Assembly: GCA_026003075.1 (NCBI GenBank)
Contig: BPGO01000004.1
Span: forward strand, 62,001-126,000
DNA length: 64,000 nucleotides
From: Fimbriimonadales bacterium
Lineage (GTDB): Bacteria > Armatimonadota > Fimbriimonadia > Fimbriimonadales > GBS-DC
Reading direction: 5' to 3'
Shown: piece by piece, positions 8,718 to 16,533 of the stretch
Numbering within the stretch: position 1 is the stretch's first letter
Layout of the letters: each line of letters starts with the position of its first letter
Notes under the pieces: model-generated
Databases searched by the model: none
What the model saw: only the letters and a program-made list of their open reading frames with translations
What the model was told of the DNA's origin: nothing
Program-made: the position numbers and the translations under genes

Positions 8718-9412
8718 TAGTACCACCTGCGTCGATAGAGCAGTCGTTCAGGACCGCCCAGCAGTTTGACCGTGAGAAACCCCGCCACAAACCCACCGAT
8801 ATGCGCCAGGTACGCAACCCCCGGATTATAGACAACAAACTGCGACACGAACCAGAAAATCAGAAAGAATATCGCAGGCACCTCCACGAAGGTGATAATG
8901 AAAAACCATAGCACACAGTCAATCCGTGCGTGGGGGAACAACAGCATATAGGCGCCCATCACGCCCGCAATCGCGCCGCTCGCACCCACCACCGGGACAG
9001 GCGAACCCCAGTTGAACAGAATATGCGACAACGCAGCCACAACACCCCAAAACAGATACAGCACCAGATACCGCAAGTGCCCCAGCGCGTCCTCCACATT
9101 GTTGCCGAAAATCCACAACGACCACATATTGCCAAGAATGTGGAGGATTCCTCCATGCAAGAACATGCTGGTGAAAATCGTCAGCCAAGGATTAACGATA
9201 GGCTCGGTACGCGCGCCTGCTTGAAACTGCCACATCCGCGCCATCGGAGTCAACTCAGCGCCAGTGATTTCGTAAGGGATGGCAGCATACACATAGGTAA
9301 TACGCGGGTCGAGCCACTGCATGAGGAACACGATCACATTCACCACGATTAGCCCGACCGTCACGAACGGGAACCGTTGCGACGGATTATGGTCGCGTAT
9401 CGGGATTAACAC
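8717..9412 (-). CDS. Rhomboid-family intramembrane serine protease
   Basis: About 231 aa if translated from the GTG at 9412, which yields the classical N-terminus (V)LIPIRDHNPSQRFPFVT. Features of an active rhomboid: FLHGGILHILGNMW (HxxxN in the second helix), the catalytic Ser in VGASGAIAGVMGAY, and the catalytic His in LAHIGGFVAGF. It would cut membrane-embedded substrates. A longer frame upstream lacks family similarity, so it was not used. No good SD sequence is visible before the GTG. It overlaps the downstream hydrolase by 1 nt. Confidence 0.88.
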   Translation of the reverse strand: MLIPIRDHNPSQRFPFVTVGLIVVNVIVFLMQWLDPRITYVYAAIPYEITGAELTPMARMWQFQAGARTEPIVNPWLTIFTSMFLHGGILHILGNMWSLWIFGNNVEDALGHLRYLVLYLFWGVVAALSHILFNWGSPVPVVGASGAIAGVMGAYMLLFPHARIDCVLWFFIITFVEVPAIFFLIFWFVSQFVVYNPGVAYLAHIGGFVAGFLTVKLLGGPERLLYRRRWY

Positions 9413-9472
9413 GGCAATTCGGTTCGGCGCTGCTGGAAAATCTCCTGCCCTGCAGGAAACAGTCGTTGGGAA

Positions 9473-11047
9473 GTGTATTCTCAGCGTGTGCGCGCCCTGC
9501 CGTTGTTGATAATAGGGAGTGCTTGCCTGATGGTCTACGCGATACGCCTGCCTGCGCCGTATGTGGCGGACGACCACTTTATTTTTTACCGCTTACAACA
9601 GAACGGCATATTCGGCTTCGCGAGCCAGCCCCCCACGAGTTTTTTTCGCCCACTGATTTCGCTGCATTACTCTCTGGATTATTGGGTGGGCATGTCGCCC
9701 CTGTTTTCGCATGGAGTCAATCTCCTGTGGCATGGGGGATGCGCTGTATTGCTGTATGGGCTGGCGTATCGGCTTCTGATGCGCTGGGGCTGGAATCGGG
9801 GACGTGCCCGCGTTGCCGCCTATTTGGGGGCTTCCCTGTTTGCGGTGTTGCCCGCCAATGTGGAAGCGGTCGCTTGGTTTGCAGCACGGGCGGATATGGT
9901 CGCCACTGCAGGGGCGCTGGGGGCGTTATGGCTGCTGATGCGGTTCCAAGAGCGGGGATACTGGAGAGACTACCTCGCTGCGCTCGCCTGCTTCACCGTG
10001 GGGCTGTTCTGCAAGGAATCGCTGTTGACCTTCCCCGTGATTGTATGGTTGTAGTTGCGATACTTGGGCGTAGCGCATGCGGGTCGGCTCGCGGCGCCGT
10101 TTTTCGGGGTGCTGTTGGGGTATCTCGTGATGCGCACGGTCGCGGTGGGCGGGGTGGGCGCCTACCCTGAGGCGTGGACAACGCTCCAACGCCCTTGGCA
10201 GCTCGGAATCAATATGGCGGCGTACCTCGTTCAAATGGGGATGCCCGCAGCATTGTACGGCTTGGGACGCGACCGATGGGATACGCTCTTGTGGAGCTTG
10301 TGGGGGGTAGGAGTGGGGCTGTGCTTCTACGCTTGGCGCAAAGCGGCTCCTCAGCATGCTCCCAAGGTGGACTGGTATCTTCTGGCGGGGTTCGCTGTGA
10401 TTGCGCTGGTCCCCGTGTTGATTTTCAAACCGTCGCCGTGGTATTTTTTGAACAGTCGCTACTCGTATCTGGCTTCGTCATTCGTGACAATGGCGGTCGG
10501 CACACTGATAGCGCGCTGGGGGCAACGCAGCCGACTCATGGGGGTCGCGTGGGTGATGGTGTCTCTGGCTTACTACTTTGGCACAGTGCGTCAAGTAGAT
10601 GCTTGGCGCGAAGCGGGGATGCTGGCATGTAAGAGTGTATTATCGCTGGCAAATACGCCCGCCGACCAGCCCCTACTCATCCTAAGCCTGCCCGACCATT
10701 TTCACGGCGCCTACATTTGGCGGGCGGGTTTCCACGAAGGCGTGGCAATCCTGTTGCCAGAGCGCGCGTCGCAGCCGATGTTCATCGCCAGTCGGTTCAC
10801 GATGCGCCTGCGCACCGATACCAGCGTCCAATACGCCAATGGCGTTGCGACTCTCTCCAGCCCATACGACATATTCCTGCCCCCAGAGGGCGTGCGCATT
10901 CCAGCAGGTGATGAACCGATCGTCTTGCCCGACAAACTGGTGATACACAGGTCGCTTGCGCAGCGTTATACGCTGTTGCGGTACGAAGCGGGTCATTTTA
11001 TCCCAGTGTCGCAGGAGGTACAATCCAGCCATGCGCGGCGAGATTGA
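9473..11047 (+). pseudogene. Membrane glycosyltransferase-like protein, split by in-frame TAG
   Basis: Two collinear open segments in one frame, 9473-10051 and 10055-11047, separated only by TAG at 10052-10054 inside a hydrophobic stretch (FPVIVWL stop LRYLGVA). Together they would make about 524 aa with many transmembrane helices. The N-terminal part (PAPYVADDHFIFYRLQ, HGVNLLWH, NVEAVAWFAARADM) resembles the PMT/O-GlcNAc-type or GT39/GT83 membrane proteins that have an ADDH-like motif in the first loop. The C-terminal part has more helices and a soluble tail. It may be a recent pseudogene, a sequencing error (for example CAG to TAG), or a readthrough gene. Its 3' end contains the SD of the next gene. 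Confidence 0.72.
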
Positions 11048-11321
11048 GCAGAGTTTGGCGCAGACATATCGGCGACTGACCTATGCCAGCGCACTGTTGA
11101 TGGCAGCGGGTTGGGTGTGGCATCTCGCGCGGGGCGATACGACGAATTGGCTGATTAATCTGGGGCTGGGCCTATTGCTCCTGACGCCTCTGGTTGCGTT
11201 GGCGCATCTGGCGTGGCTCGCGAAAGAGCGCGACCGACGGGCGGCGCGCTACAGTTGGACAGCGCTGGTGCTGCTCGGCGTCGCTGTACTGATCGGCTTG
11301 GCGATCCAAGGATTGCGATGA
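11031..11321 (+). CDS. Small integral membrane protein
   Basis: 96 aa with two predicted membrane helices (LTYASALLMAAGWVWHLA region and INLGLGLLLLTPLVALAHLAWLA) and probably a third (ALVLLGVAVLIGLAI). This looks like DUF1634-type membrane proteins, but I cannot assign it securely. The start ATG has GGAGGT 10 nt upstream, which overlaps the end of the split glycosyltransferase-like gene. Its stop overlaps the glcD ATG (ATGA), so it is translationally coupled to glcD. Confidence 0.75.
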   Translation: MRGEIEQSLAQTYRRLTYASALLMAAGWVWHLARGDTTNWLINLGLGLLLLTPLVALAHLAWLAKERDRRAARYSWTALVLLGVAVLIGLAIQGLR

Positions 11322-12754
11322 ACCTCTCGGAAGCGTTGCGCAGAGAACTGGAACAGATTGTGGGCGCGGAGGGGGTGATTACCGACCCCGTGCAGTTGCT
11401 CGCGTACGACTGCGACGCCTACACGATCGAAAAATCGTTGCCGACGGTGGTCGTATTGCCCCAAAGCACTGACCAGGTCGCAGCAATTGTGAAACTGGCA
11501 AATCGCGAAGGGCTACCGATAACGCCGCGCGGCGCGGGCACAGGACTATCGGGCGGCGCGCTGGCAGTTCACGGCGGGATTGTGATCGGGTTCAGCCGCA
11601 TGAACCGTATCCTGTGGGTGGACGCTCGCAACCGACGCCTGCGCGCACAAGCAGGTGCGGTGAACTATCAACTCAGCAAAGCGGTACAACACGAGAACTT
11701 GCACTTCGCACCGGATCCATCGTCTCAGGGGGCATGTACGATTGGTGGGAATGTGGCGGAAAACTCGGGCGGACCGCATACGCTCAAATATGGGGTCACG
11801 GTGAATCATATCACCGGCTTGCAAATCGTCCTGCCCGACGGTGCGGTGGTGGAACTGGGCGGCGTGGAGGAAGAATCGCTTGGCTACGACCTGATAGGAC
11901 TACTAATCGGCAGCGAGGGCACGCTGGCGATTGTGACGGAAGTTGTGGCGCGCCTAACGCCCAACCCACAAGGTGTGCGAACCCTGCTGGCGGTGTTCGA
12001 AACACTGGAAGACGCCAGCCAGACCGTGTCCGACATTATCGCGGACGGAATCGTGCCTGCGGCGCTGGAACTGATGGACGCGCTCACGCTCCAAGCGGTG
12101 GAAGCCGCGTTTGGCTACGGTTTCCCACTGGATGCGGAAGCGGTGCTGCTGATTGAACTCGACGGCTTAGAGGCGGAGTTGGAGGGCGAGCAGGCGAAAG
12201 TGATGGCAATTTGCCAGCGCAATCGCGCCCGCGAGGTGCGTCGTGCCACCACACCGCAGGAACGCGCTCAGCTCTGGGCAGCGCGGAAAAAGGCGATTGG
12301 CGCACTCGGACGGCTCGCACCCTCATGCGTCACCCAGGACGGCGTTATCCCCCGCTCGAAACTGCCCCAAGTGCTGCGCGAAGCCGCACACATCGCCGCG
12401 AAGTACCAGCTCAAACTGGCAAATGTGTTCCACGCTGGCGACGGCAACCTGCACCCCGTACTGCTCTTCGACGACTCCGACCCCGACCAAGTCGCGCGCG
12501 TGGTGGAAGCAGGCGATGAAATCCTCGCACTCTGCCTACGCGAGGGGGGCAGCCTCACGGGCGAGCATGGTATCGGCGTTGAAAAGTGCGCCATGATGCA
12601 CGCGATGTTCACCGCGCACGACCTCGACACGATGAAGCGCATCAAAGCGGTCTTCAATCCCCTTGACCGTCTCAACCCAGACAAGCTGTTCCCCGATACC
12701 CGCTACTGCTATGAGAGCAAGCGTGCCCTGAGGCGCGGGGCGAGTGGGCTTTAA
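11318..12754 (+). CDS. glcD: Glycolate oxidase FAD subunit (GlcD-like)
   Basis: 478-aa FAD-linked oxidase of the VAO family, oxidising a 2-hydroxy acid such as glycolate or D-lactate to the keto acid. The FAD-binding PCMH domain shows TPRGAGTGLSGGALAVHGG, PDPSSQGACTIGGNVAENSGG and LIGLLIGSEGTLAIVTEV. The C-terminal FAD-oxidase cap domain ends with NVFHAGDGNLHPVLLFD and SLTGEHGIGVEK, typical of GlcD. The ATG overlaps the preceding stop by 4 nt. A long in-frame extension upstream is not family-like. GlcF lies 6.6 kb away in another operon, so a GlcDF complex is plausible but not shown. Confidence 0.94.
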   Translation: MNLSEALRRELEQIVGAEGVITDPVQLLAYDCDAYTIEKSLPTVVVLPQSTDQVAAIVKLANREGLPITPRGAGTGLSGGALAVHGGIVIGFSRMNRILWVDARNRRLRAQAGAVNYQLSKAVQHENLHFAPDPSSQGACTIGGNVAENSGGPHTLKYGVTVNHITGLQIVLPDGAVVELGGVEEESLGYDLIGLLIGSEGTLAIVTEVVARLTPNPQGVRTLLAVFETLEDASQTVSDIIADGIVPAALELMDALTLQAVEAAFGYGFPLDAEAVLLIELDGLEAELEGEQAKVMAICQRNRAREVRRATTPQERAQLWAARKKAIGALGRLAPSCVTQDGVIPRSKLPQVLREAAHIAAKYQLKLANVFHAGDGNLHPVLLFDDSDPDQVARVVEAGDEILALCLREGGSLTGEHGIGVEKCAMMHAMFTAHDLDTMKRIKAVFNPLDRLNPDKLFPDTRYCYESKRALRRGASGL

Positions 12755-12806
12755 AGCGTTCGTATCTTCATCGGGAAACTGTGGAATAACCTGTTGGAGG
12801 TTGCGC

Positions 12807-13370
12807 ATGGGCGCGAATGTCGCGAATGTGCAGATACAGATACCCAACACGAATCGCGTGCTGGAAGGGGTTCTGACCGCACTCGATAAACAGTCAATGC
12901 AGTTGACCGCACGCATCGAATCGGGGGTGGAGTCGTTGCGTCCGAATATGTTGGCGCAGGCGGTGCTGATGGTGGGCGGTACACCGCGCATCCTCACGGT
13001 TACGGTTAACCCCTTGGATGAAACCAGTGTGCAACTAATCCCGATTTCCGCTGCGCAGCGCTGCGAGCGTCGCAGGCGCAAACGCTATCCTGTGAACATC
13101 CCGATAGAGGTTTTGGTCGATCAATCCAGCATCCCCATGCGCGTAGTAAACATCAGCATCGCTGGGATGGGGTTGCGCTCTTTTCTGAAGTTAGAGAGTG
13201 GGCAAGAGTTGGAATGTACACTGCCGTTATTAGGCGGGGAGCATCCGTTGCAGGTGCGAGCGCAAGTGCGGCACTGTCGGGAAATCTCTGCAGGGATGTG
13301 GTATATCGGCGCGGCGTTTGTGGAACTGAACCGCGTCGATGAACTCTGGTTGCGAAAGTTATTTCCGTGA
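12807..13370 (+). CDS. PilZ domain c-di-GMP-binding protein
   Basis: 187-aa cytoplasmic protein. The N-terminal ~85 residues resemble the YcgR-like flagellar-brake barrel. The C-terminal PilZ domain contains the two nucleotide-binding motifs: an Arg-rich RRRRKRYP (residues about 91-98) and NISIAGMG (about 119-126). It therefore probably binds cyclic di-GMP and controls motility, surface attachment or exopolysaccharide. TTGGAGG lies 8 nt upstream of the ATG. It follows glcD by 52 nt. The target is unknown; flagellar genes are at the left end of the window. Confidence 0.85.
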   Translation: MGANVANVQIQIPNTNRVLEGVLTALDKQSMQLTARIESGVESLRPNMLAQAVLMVGGTPRILTVTVNPLDETSVQLIPISAAQRCERRRRKRYPVNIPIEVLVDQSSIPMRVVNISIAGMGLRSFLKLESGQELECTLPLLGGEHPLQVRAQVRHCREISAGMWYIGAAFVELNRVDELWLRKLFP

Positions 13371-13374
13371 GACA

Positions 13375-14562
13375 CTATTCCCACGGAATCGGGATAGGTA
13401 AAATCCGTGCTATCCTTCTATCGATTCGAAATGCCTCTGCACGGTATTGATCTTGTCCATTTTCATTTCGAATCTTACGTAAGCCAACCCCTACAATGTA
13501 TCTTGCGTTTGGCGAGACGGCAGTAGCTGTTATGAGACGATCATCACGACTCAATATACCGAGCCGATGACAGATATCTGTCAGGTCTAACTTGACCCAA
13601 CCAGCATCTGAGTTTTCCCACGCGACTGCTCTTTGTCCCAAACTTCCAACCACTGTCACACCGTGATAGTCTATACCATTAGAAACCGCAGGAATGAAAT
13701 CAGGTTGAGGGAATATCTCGAATACCCACCCGGTCTGAGTGCGCAGCCAAACTCCCCCTTGCTGATTCAACCTACCAGATATCACGCGATTGTTTCCTGA
13801 AATGCTCATCGTGACGGAACTATTACACAGATTATCGCAGGTAATGCCAGATCCTAAAAGGGATGCGGTATGAGTAAATACGAAACCAATCCGATTAACT
13901 CGGGTAAAGGCTTCATCACTTGCACAACTCGCATCACCAACAAACACTGCCCCATCGTAAGATACAGAAAACACATCCGCTGGGGATATTTGTGCGGGAT
14001 GACATGGGTGGTTAATCGGTAATCGTCCATAATTCTCTGTGCACACTTGCCACCAATATGCTTGTCCAGGACCTGCTGTTGCAGTACCGAGCGTTACAGC
14101 AGCAATGCCATTCGCAGAAATATCATAGACAGCCCCCACTCGGTTGAAGGCGGTTGATTCTGGAAAAGCTTGCACAGTACAAGAGTGCCCCCAAATTACA
14201 GGCACACCACCGACGAGATAGTCTGGAAACACAAGTTGTATTTTGCCTGCACCGCCAATAAGCCCGCCATCAGGAGATATACATAAAGCACAGCTATTAT
14301 CTGTTATCGCACCATAGTGTAGTATGTTCAGCGTGCCGTTTCGCCATATCCAGCCACGAGTATAGTAGCCAGAATCACTAGAAGGAGAATAGTCCCCATA
14401 TCCCACGCAATCACCTTGGTTGGAAACGTCAGTTGCTTTGCTGTAATTTCCATTCGGCAAAACTCCTAGCCAATCAACCCGCCAACGTGTAGGGCTTGTT
14501 TGAGACGATGCCGTTGTTATAAGTAGTATCGCTGTTAACCCAATGTACATGTTCCTAATCAT
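13375..14562 (-). CDS. Secreted HAF-repeat-like protein
   Basis: 395 aa with a signal peptide (MIRNMYIGLTAILLITTASS, cut near TSSQ). The rest consists of repeats with Gly-Asp/Ser-Asn and aromatic residues, such as ATDVSNQGDCVGYG, VYDISANGIAAV, FSVSYDGAVFVGDA and TAVSPNARYIVGVG. This matches the HAF family, whose members are predicted beta-propeller surface proteins. Twelve Cys residues are unusual and may form disulfides. The coding sequence is visibly AT-richer than its neighbours, which suggests lateral transfer. Function unknown. It converges on the PilZ gene with a 4-nt gap. Confidence 0.75.
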   Translation of the reverse strand: MIRNMYIGLTAILLITTASSQTSPTRWRVDWLGVLPNGNYSKATDVSNQGDCVGYGDYSPSSDSGYYTRGWIWRNGTLNILHYGAITDNSCALCISPDGGLIGGAGKIQLVFPDYLVGGVPVIWGHSCTVQAFPESTAFNRVGAVYDISANGIAAVTLGTATAGPGQAYWWQVCTENYGRLPINHPCHPAQISPADVFSVSYDGAVFVGDASCASDEAFTRVNRIGFVFTHTASLLGSGITCDNLCNSSVTMSISGNNRVISGRLNQQGGVWLRTQTGWVFEIFPQPDFIPAVSNGIDYHGVTVVGSLGQRAVAWENSDAGWVKLDLTDICHRLGILSRDDRLITATAVSPNARYIVGVGLRKIRNENGQDQYRAEAFRIDRRIARILPIPIPWE

Positions 14563-14595
14563 TACACAACCTCCCGTGTCAACTGTGAATCAATA

Positions 14596-14630
14596 AAGCG
14601 TAGGAAAGCATAATAAGCTTTCCCACGCTT
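14596..14630 (-). terminator. Rho-independent terminator of the pseudopilin operon
   Basis: A 14-bp stem (AAGCGTGGGAAAGC with GCTTTCCTACGCTT on the minus strand, one G-T pair) with a 7-nt loop, followed by TATTG. It lies just after the stop of the 77-aa protein. Confidence 0.75.
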
Positions 14631-14643
14631 CGTATTTGGAGGT

Positions 14644-14877
14644 CTACCGTCCTCCTTTGCCCGGAGGAGCTGGCAGTCCTGAAGCAGGTTGCTGGGGCAC
14701 AGAGTAGGCGCCTCCGCCTGGTCCAGAGACCGTCCCCGGAGGCGGCTCCGAAGGACGGGGCCCATTCGCGTCGATATCCACAAAGTTCGACGGAGGGCTG
14801 CTCATCGACTGCCACAGAAACACACCTACTGCCAGGACGACGACCGCAATCAGCACATAGATTAAGGTCTTGTTCAT
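14644..14877 (-). CDS. Small membrane-anchored Pro/Gly-rich protein
   Basis: 77 aa: one N-terminal membrane helix (TLIYVLIAVVVLAVGVFLW) and a disordered, proline- and glycine-rich tail (RPSEPPPGTVSGPGGGAYS). The frame has three ATGs within 12 nt of its beginning; the third was chosen because AGGAG lies 9 nt before it. It starts a few nt after the pseudopilin stop and shares its terminator, so it belongs to that operon and may sit at the same envelope site. It is similar in layout to the 110-aa protein at 49.6 kb. Function unknown. Confidence 0.7.
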   Translation of the reverse strand: MNKTLIYVLIAVVVLAVGVFLWQSMSSPPSNFVDIDANGPRPSEPPPGTVSGPGGGAYSVPQQPASGLPAPPGKGGR

Positions 14878-14889
14878 CGCCATCATCTC

Positions 14890-15756
14890 CTATGGCTGTC
14901 CGCCCCATACATACTCGTTGGGATCGGTAATCGCATAGGTCGCAGGATTGACGCCTTTGATCAGGTCATAGGGATGGCGTACCGCTTTGACATGCCCATC
15001 GACCCAGGCAACAGTCGCAACCCCGCTATGATGAGGAAACTGAGGACCGCTCTGCACCAGTCTCTGGCGGTTGTGCCACGGCCAAGTGCCTCCATATTTC
15101 CGCCAGTAGTTCTGACTACCCGGCTGCTCGTTAATCGCCCATCCTCCAAACCAATAGCGGGTGTTAGACCCAACATAGCTTGGCGCTTCCACAAACCAGT
15201 TGCCTCCACCAATGCCTTCGCCTGCACTGCTGGTATCCCAGACGCTATCGACCAGCATTACCGTGTTCGCAGGACGATAGACCCCTGCAAGCGAAATCCC
15301 GATGCTCTTGGCATTACTATCCATGGGACTGAGATAGAGGTGGTTATACCCTAGATTAGTCTTGATACCGTAACAATAAGAAACATCGTTTCCTACGCGG
15401 CACCAGGCTTCTATGAGCACGCTGTCATTGGCTTGTGGATCCGAGGGACAGCGAAAGACTTGCCAGTTTTTAACATACGACTGTACCAACTGCGGCCAAA
15501 CCTTGTCCCCCTGATTAGGGTCATAAGTTACGAAAAATGCCGCTGGGGAAGTCATTAGGGGAACCATTGTTTCGTCATAGTCCTGAATATACATCAGGAC
15601 AGCCTTGACTCCCTGGTTAAAGTTGCTCGCACAGGTAGTTTTCCGCGCTTGTTCACGCGCCTGCGCGAATACAGGGAACAGGATCGCCGCCAAAATGGCG
15701 ATGATCGCAATCACGACCAGCAACTCAATCAGTGTAAAACCACGACGATTGATCAT
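14890..15756 (-). CDS. Type II secretion/pilin-like DUF1559 pseudopilin with H-X9-DG motif
   Basis: 288-aa prepilin. The N-terminus [19 protein letters not shown] has the prepilin peptidase cleavage site (G/F) and Glu5, followed by [16 protein letters not shown], a signature frequent in Armatimonadota and Planctomycetota. The C-terminus shows the H-X9-DG motif ([12 protein letters not shown]). After processing it should assemble in a type IV/II pseudopilus in the cell envelope. Start chosen at the ATG 9 nt after AGGAGG; a longer upstream frame is not part of the protein. A consensus promoter lies about 35 nt upstream. Confidence 0.9.
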   Translation of the reverse strand: MINRRGFTLIELLVVIAIIAILAAILFPVFAQAREQARKTTCASNFNQGVKAVLMYIQDYDETMVPLMTSPAAFFVTYDPNQGDKVWPQLVQSYVKNWQVFRCPSDPQANDSVLIEAWCRVGNDVSYCYGIKTNLGYNHLYLSPMDSNAKSIGISLAGVYRPANTVMLVDSVWDTSSAGEGIGGGNWFVEAPSYVGSNTRYWFGGWAINEQPGSQNYWRKYGGTWPWHNRQRLVQSGPQFPHHSGVATVAWVDGHVKAVRHPYDLIKGVNPATYAITDPNEYVWGGQP

Positions 15757-15790
15757 CGGTTCGAACCTCCTATGTGATGTATGATTCTGC

Positions 15791-15819
15791 ATTATACCCC
15801 ATTCGAAGGCTCTTGTCAA
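15791..15819 (-). promoter_or_regulatory. Consensus sigma-70 promoter of the pseudopilin gene
   Basis: On the minus strand TTGACA (15819-15814), a 17-nt spacer, and TATAAT (15796-15791). This is a perfect match to the housekeeping consensus, so the pseudopilin is probably highly expressed. The transcript would have a ~28-nt leader containing the AGGAGG. Confidence 0.85.
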
Positions 15820-15932
15820 GGGTTGAAGCCGTGAATCCCTGCGGATTCTGCCAGAATTTGGGCAGAACGCGGAGTCGGGTGTCCCTCTTCGAACCTTTCG
15901 ATTGCCCTTGCCACTGCTCTTCCATTCAGTCG

Positions 15933-15940
15933 GGTACAAT
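15933..15940 (+). promoter_or_regulatory. -10 box GGTACAAT for efp
   Basis: GGTACAAT is 23 nt before the ATG. The leader that follows includes AAGGAGG, so this promoter gives a led transcript, unlike the leaderless group. Confidence 0.6.
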
Positions 15941-15963
15941 TGGGGCGTTTAAGGAGGCAAGTT

Positions 15964-16533
15964 ATGGTCGATACGAGCGATTTCCGCAGTGGACTAAACA
16001 TTATTTTAGATGGCGAAATTCATACCATTCTGGAGTACCAGCAGTCGCATCAGGGGCGCGGGAGCGCGATCGTGCGGGCGCGCCTGAAACGCCTGCGCGA
16101 CGGCGCGATTTTCGAGCGCACCTTCAAATCGGGCGAGCGGTTCCCACAGGCGTATTTAGAACGCAAACAGATGCAAACCCTCTACCGCGACGGCGACGAT
16201 TGGGTGGTGATGGATACCCATACTTTCGACCAGATCCATGTGCCCGTGTCGCAGTTTGGTGAGGGAGCAAAGTTCCTCAAAGACGGTATGGATGTCTACC
16301 TACTCTACTTCAACGACCAGATTGTGGGCGCCGATGTGCCTGAGTTTGTTGAGCTGGCCGTCGCTGAGACGGATCCGAACTTTCGGGGCGATACTGCGTC
16401 GGGTGGCTCGAAACCCGCTAAGCTCGAAACAGGCGCGGTCGTGCAAGTGCCCTTCCATATCGAGGTGGGCGACATCCTCAAAGTCAACACCCGCGAAGGG
16501 GTTTATGTCGAGCGCGTGCGCAAGGGCGGTTAG
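15964..16533 (+). CDS. efp: Translation elongation factor P
   Basis: 189-aa ribosome-binding factor that relieves stalling at proline stretches. All three beta-barrel domains are seen: the KOW-like N-terminal domain, the central OB domain (FGEGAKFLKDGMDVYLLYFN) and the C-terminal domain ending VGDILKVNTREGVYVERV. The tip of the domain I loop, which carries the modified Lys34 in E. coli, reads SHQGRGSAIV, with Arg32 at the tip as in Thermus and in the Pseudomonas/rhamnosylated type. No EarP or other modifying enzyme is in the window. The gene ends with a 4-nt overlap with the convergent kinase gene. Confidence 0.95.
   Translation: MVDTSDFRSGLNIILDGEIHTILEYQQSHQGRGSAIVRARLKRLRDGAIFERTFKSGERFPQAYLERKQMQTLYRDGDDWVVMDTHTFDQIHVPVSQFGEGAKFLKDGMDVYLLYFNDQIVGADVPEFVELAVAETDPNFRGDTASGGSKPAKLETGAVVQVPFHIEVGDILKVNTREGVYVERVRKGG

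Noticed and set aside
11213-11317. Extended start of glcD
   Set aside because: The extra 35 codons are antiparallel to the preceding small membrane protein frame and carry no similarity; the ATGA overlap is the natural start.
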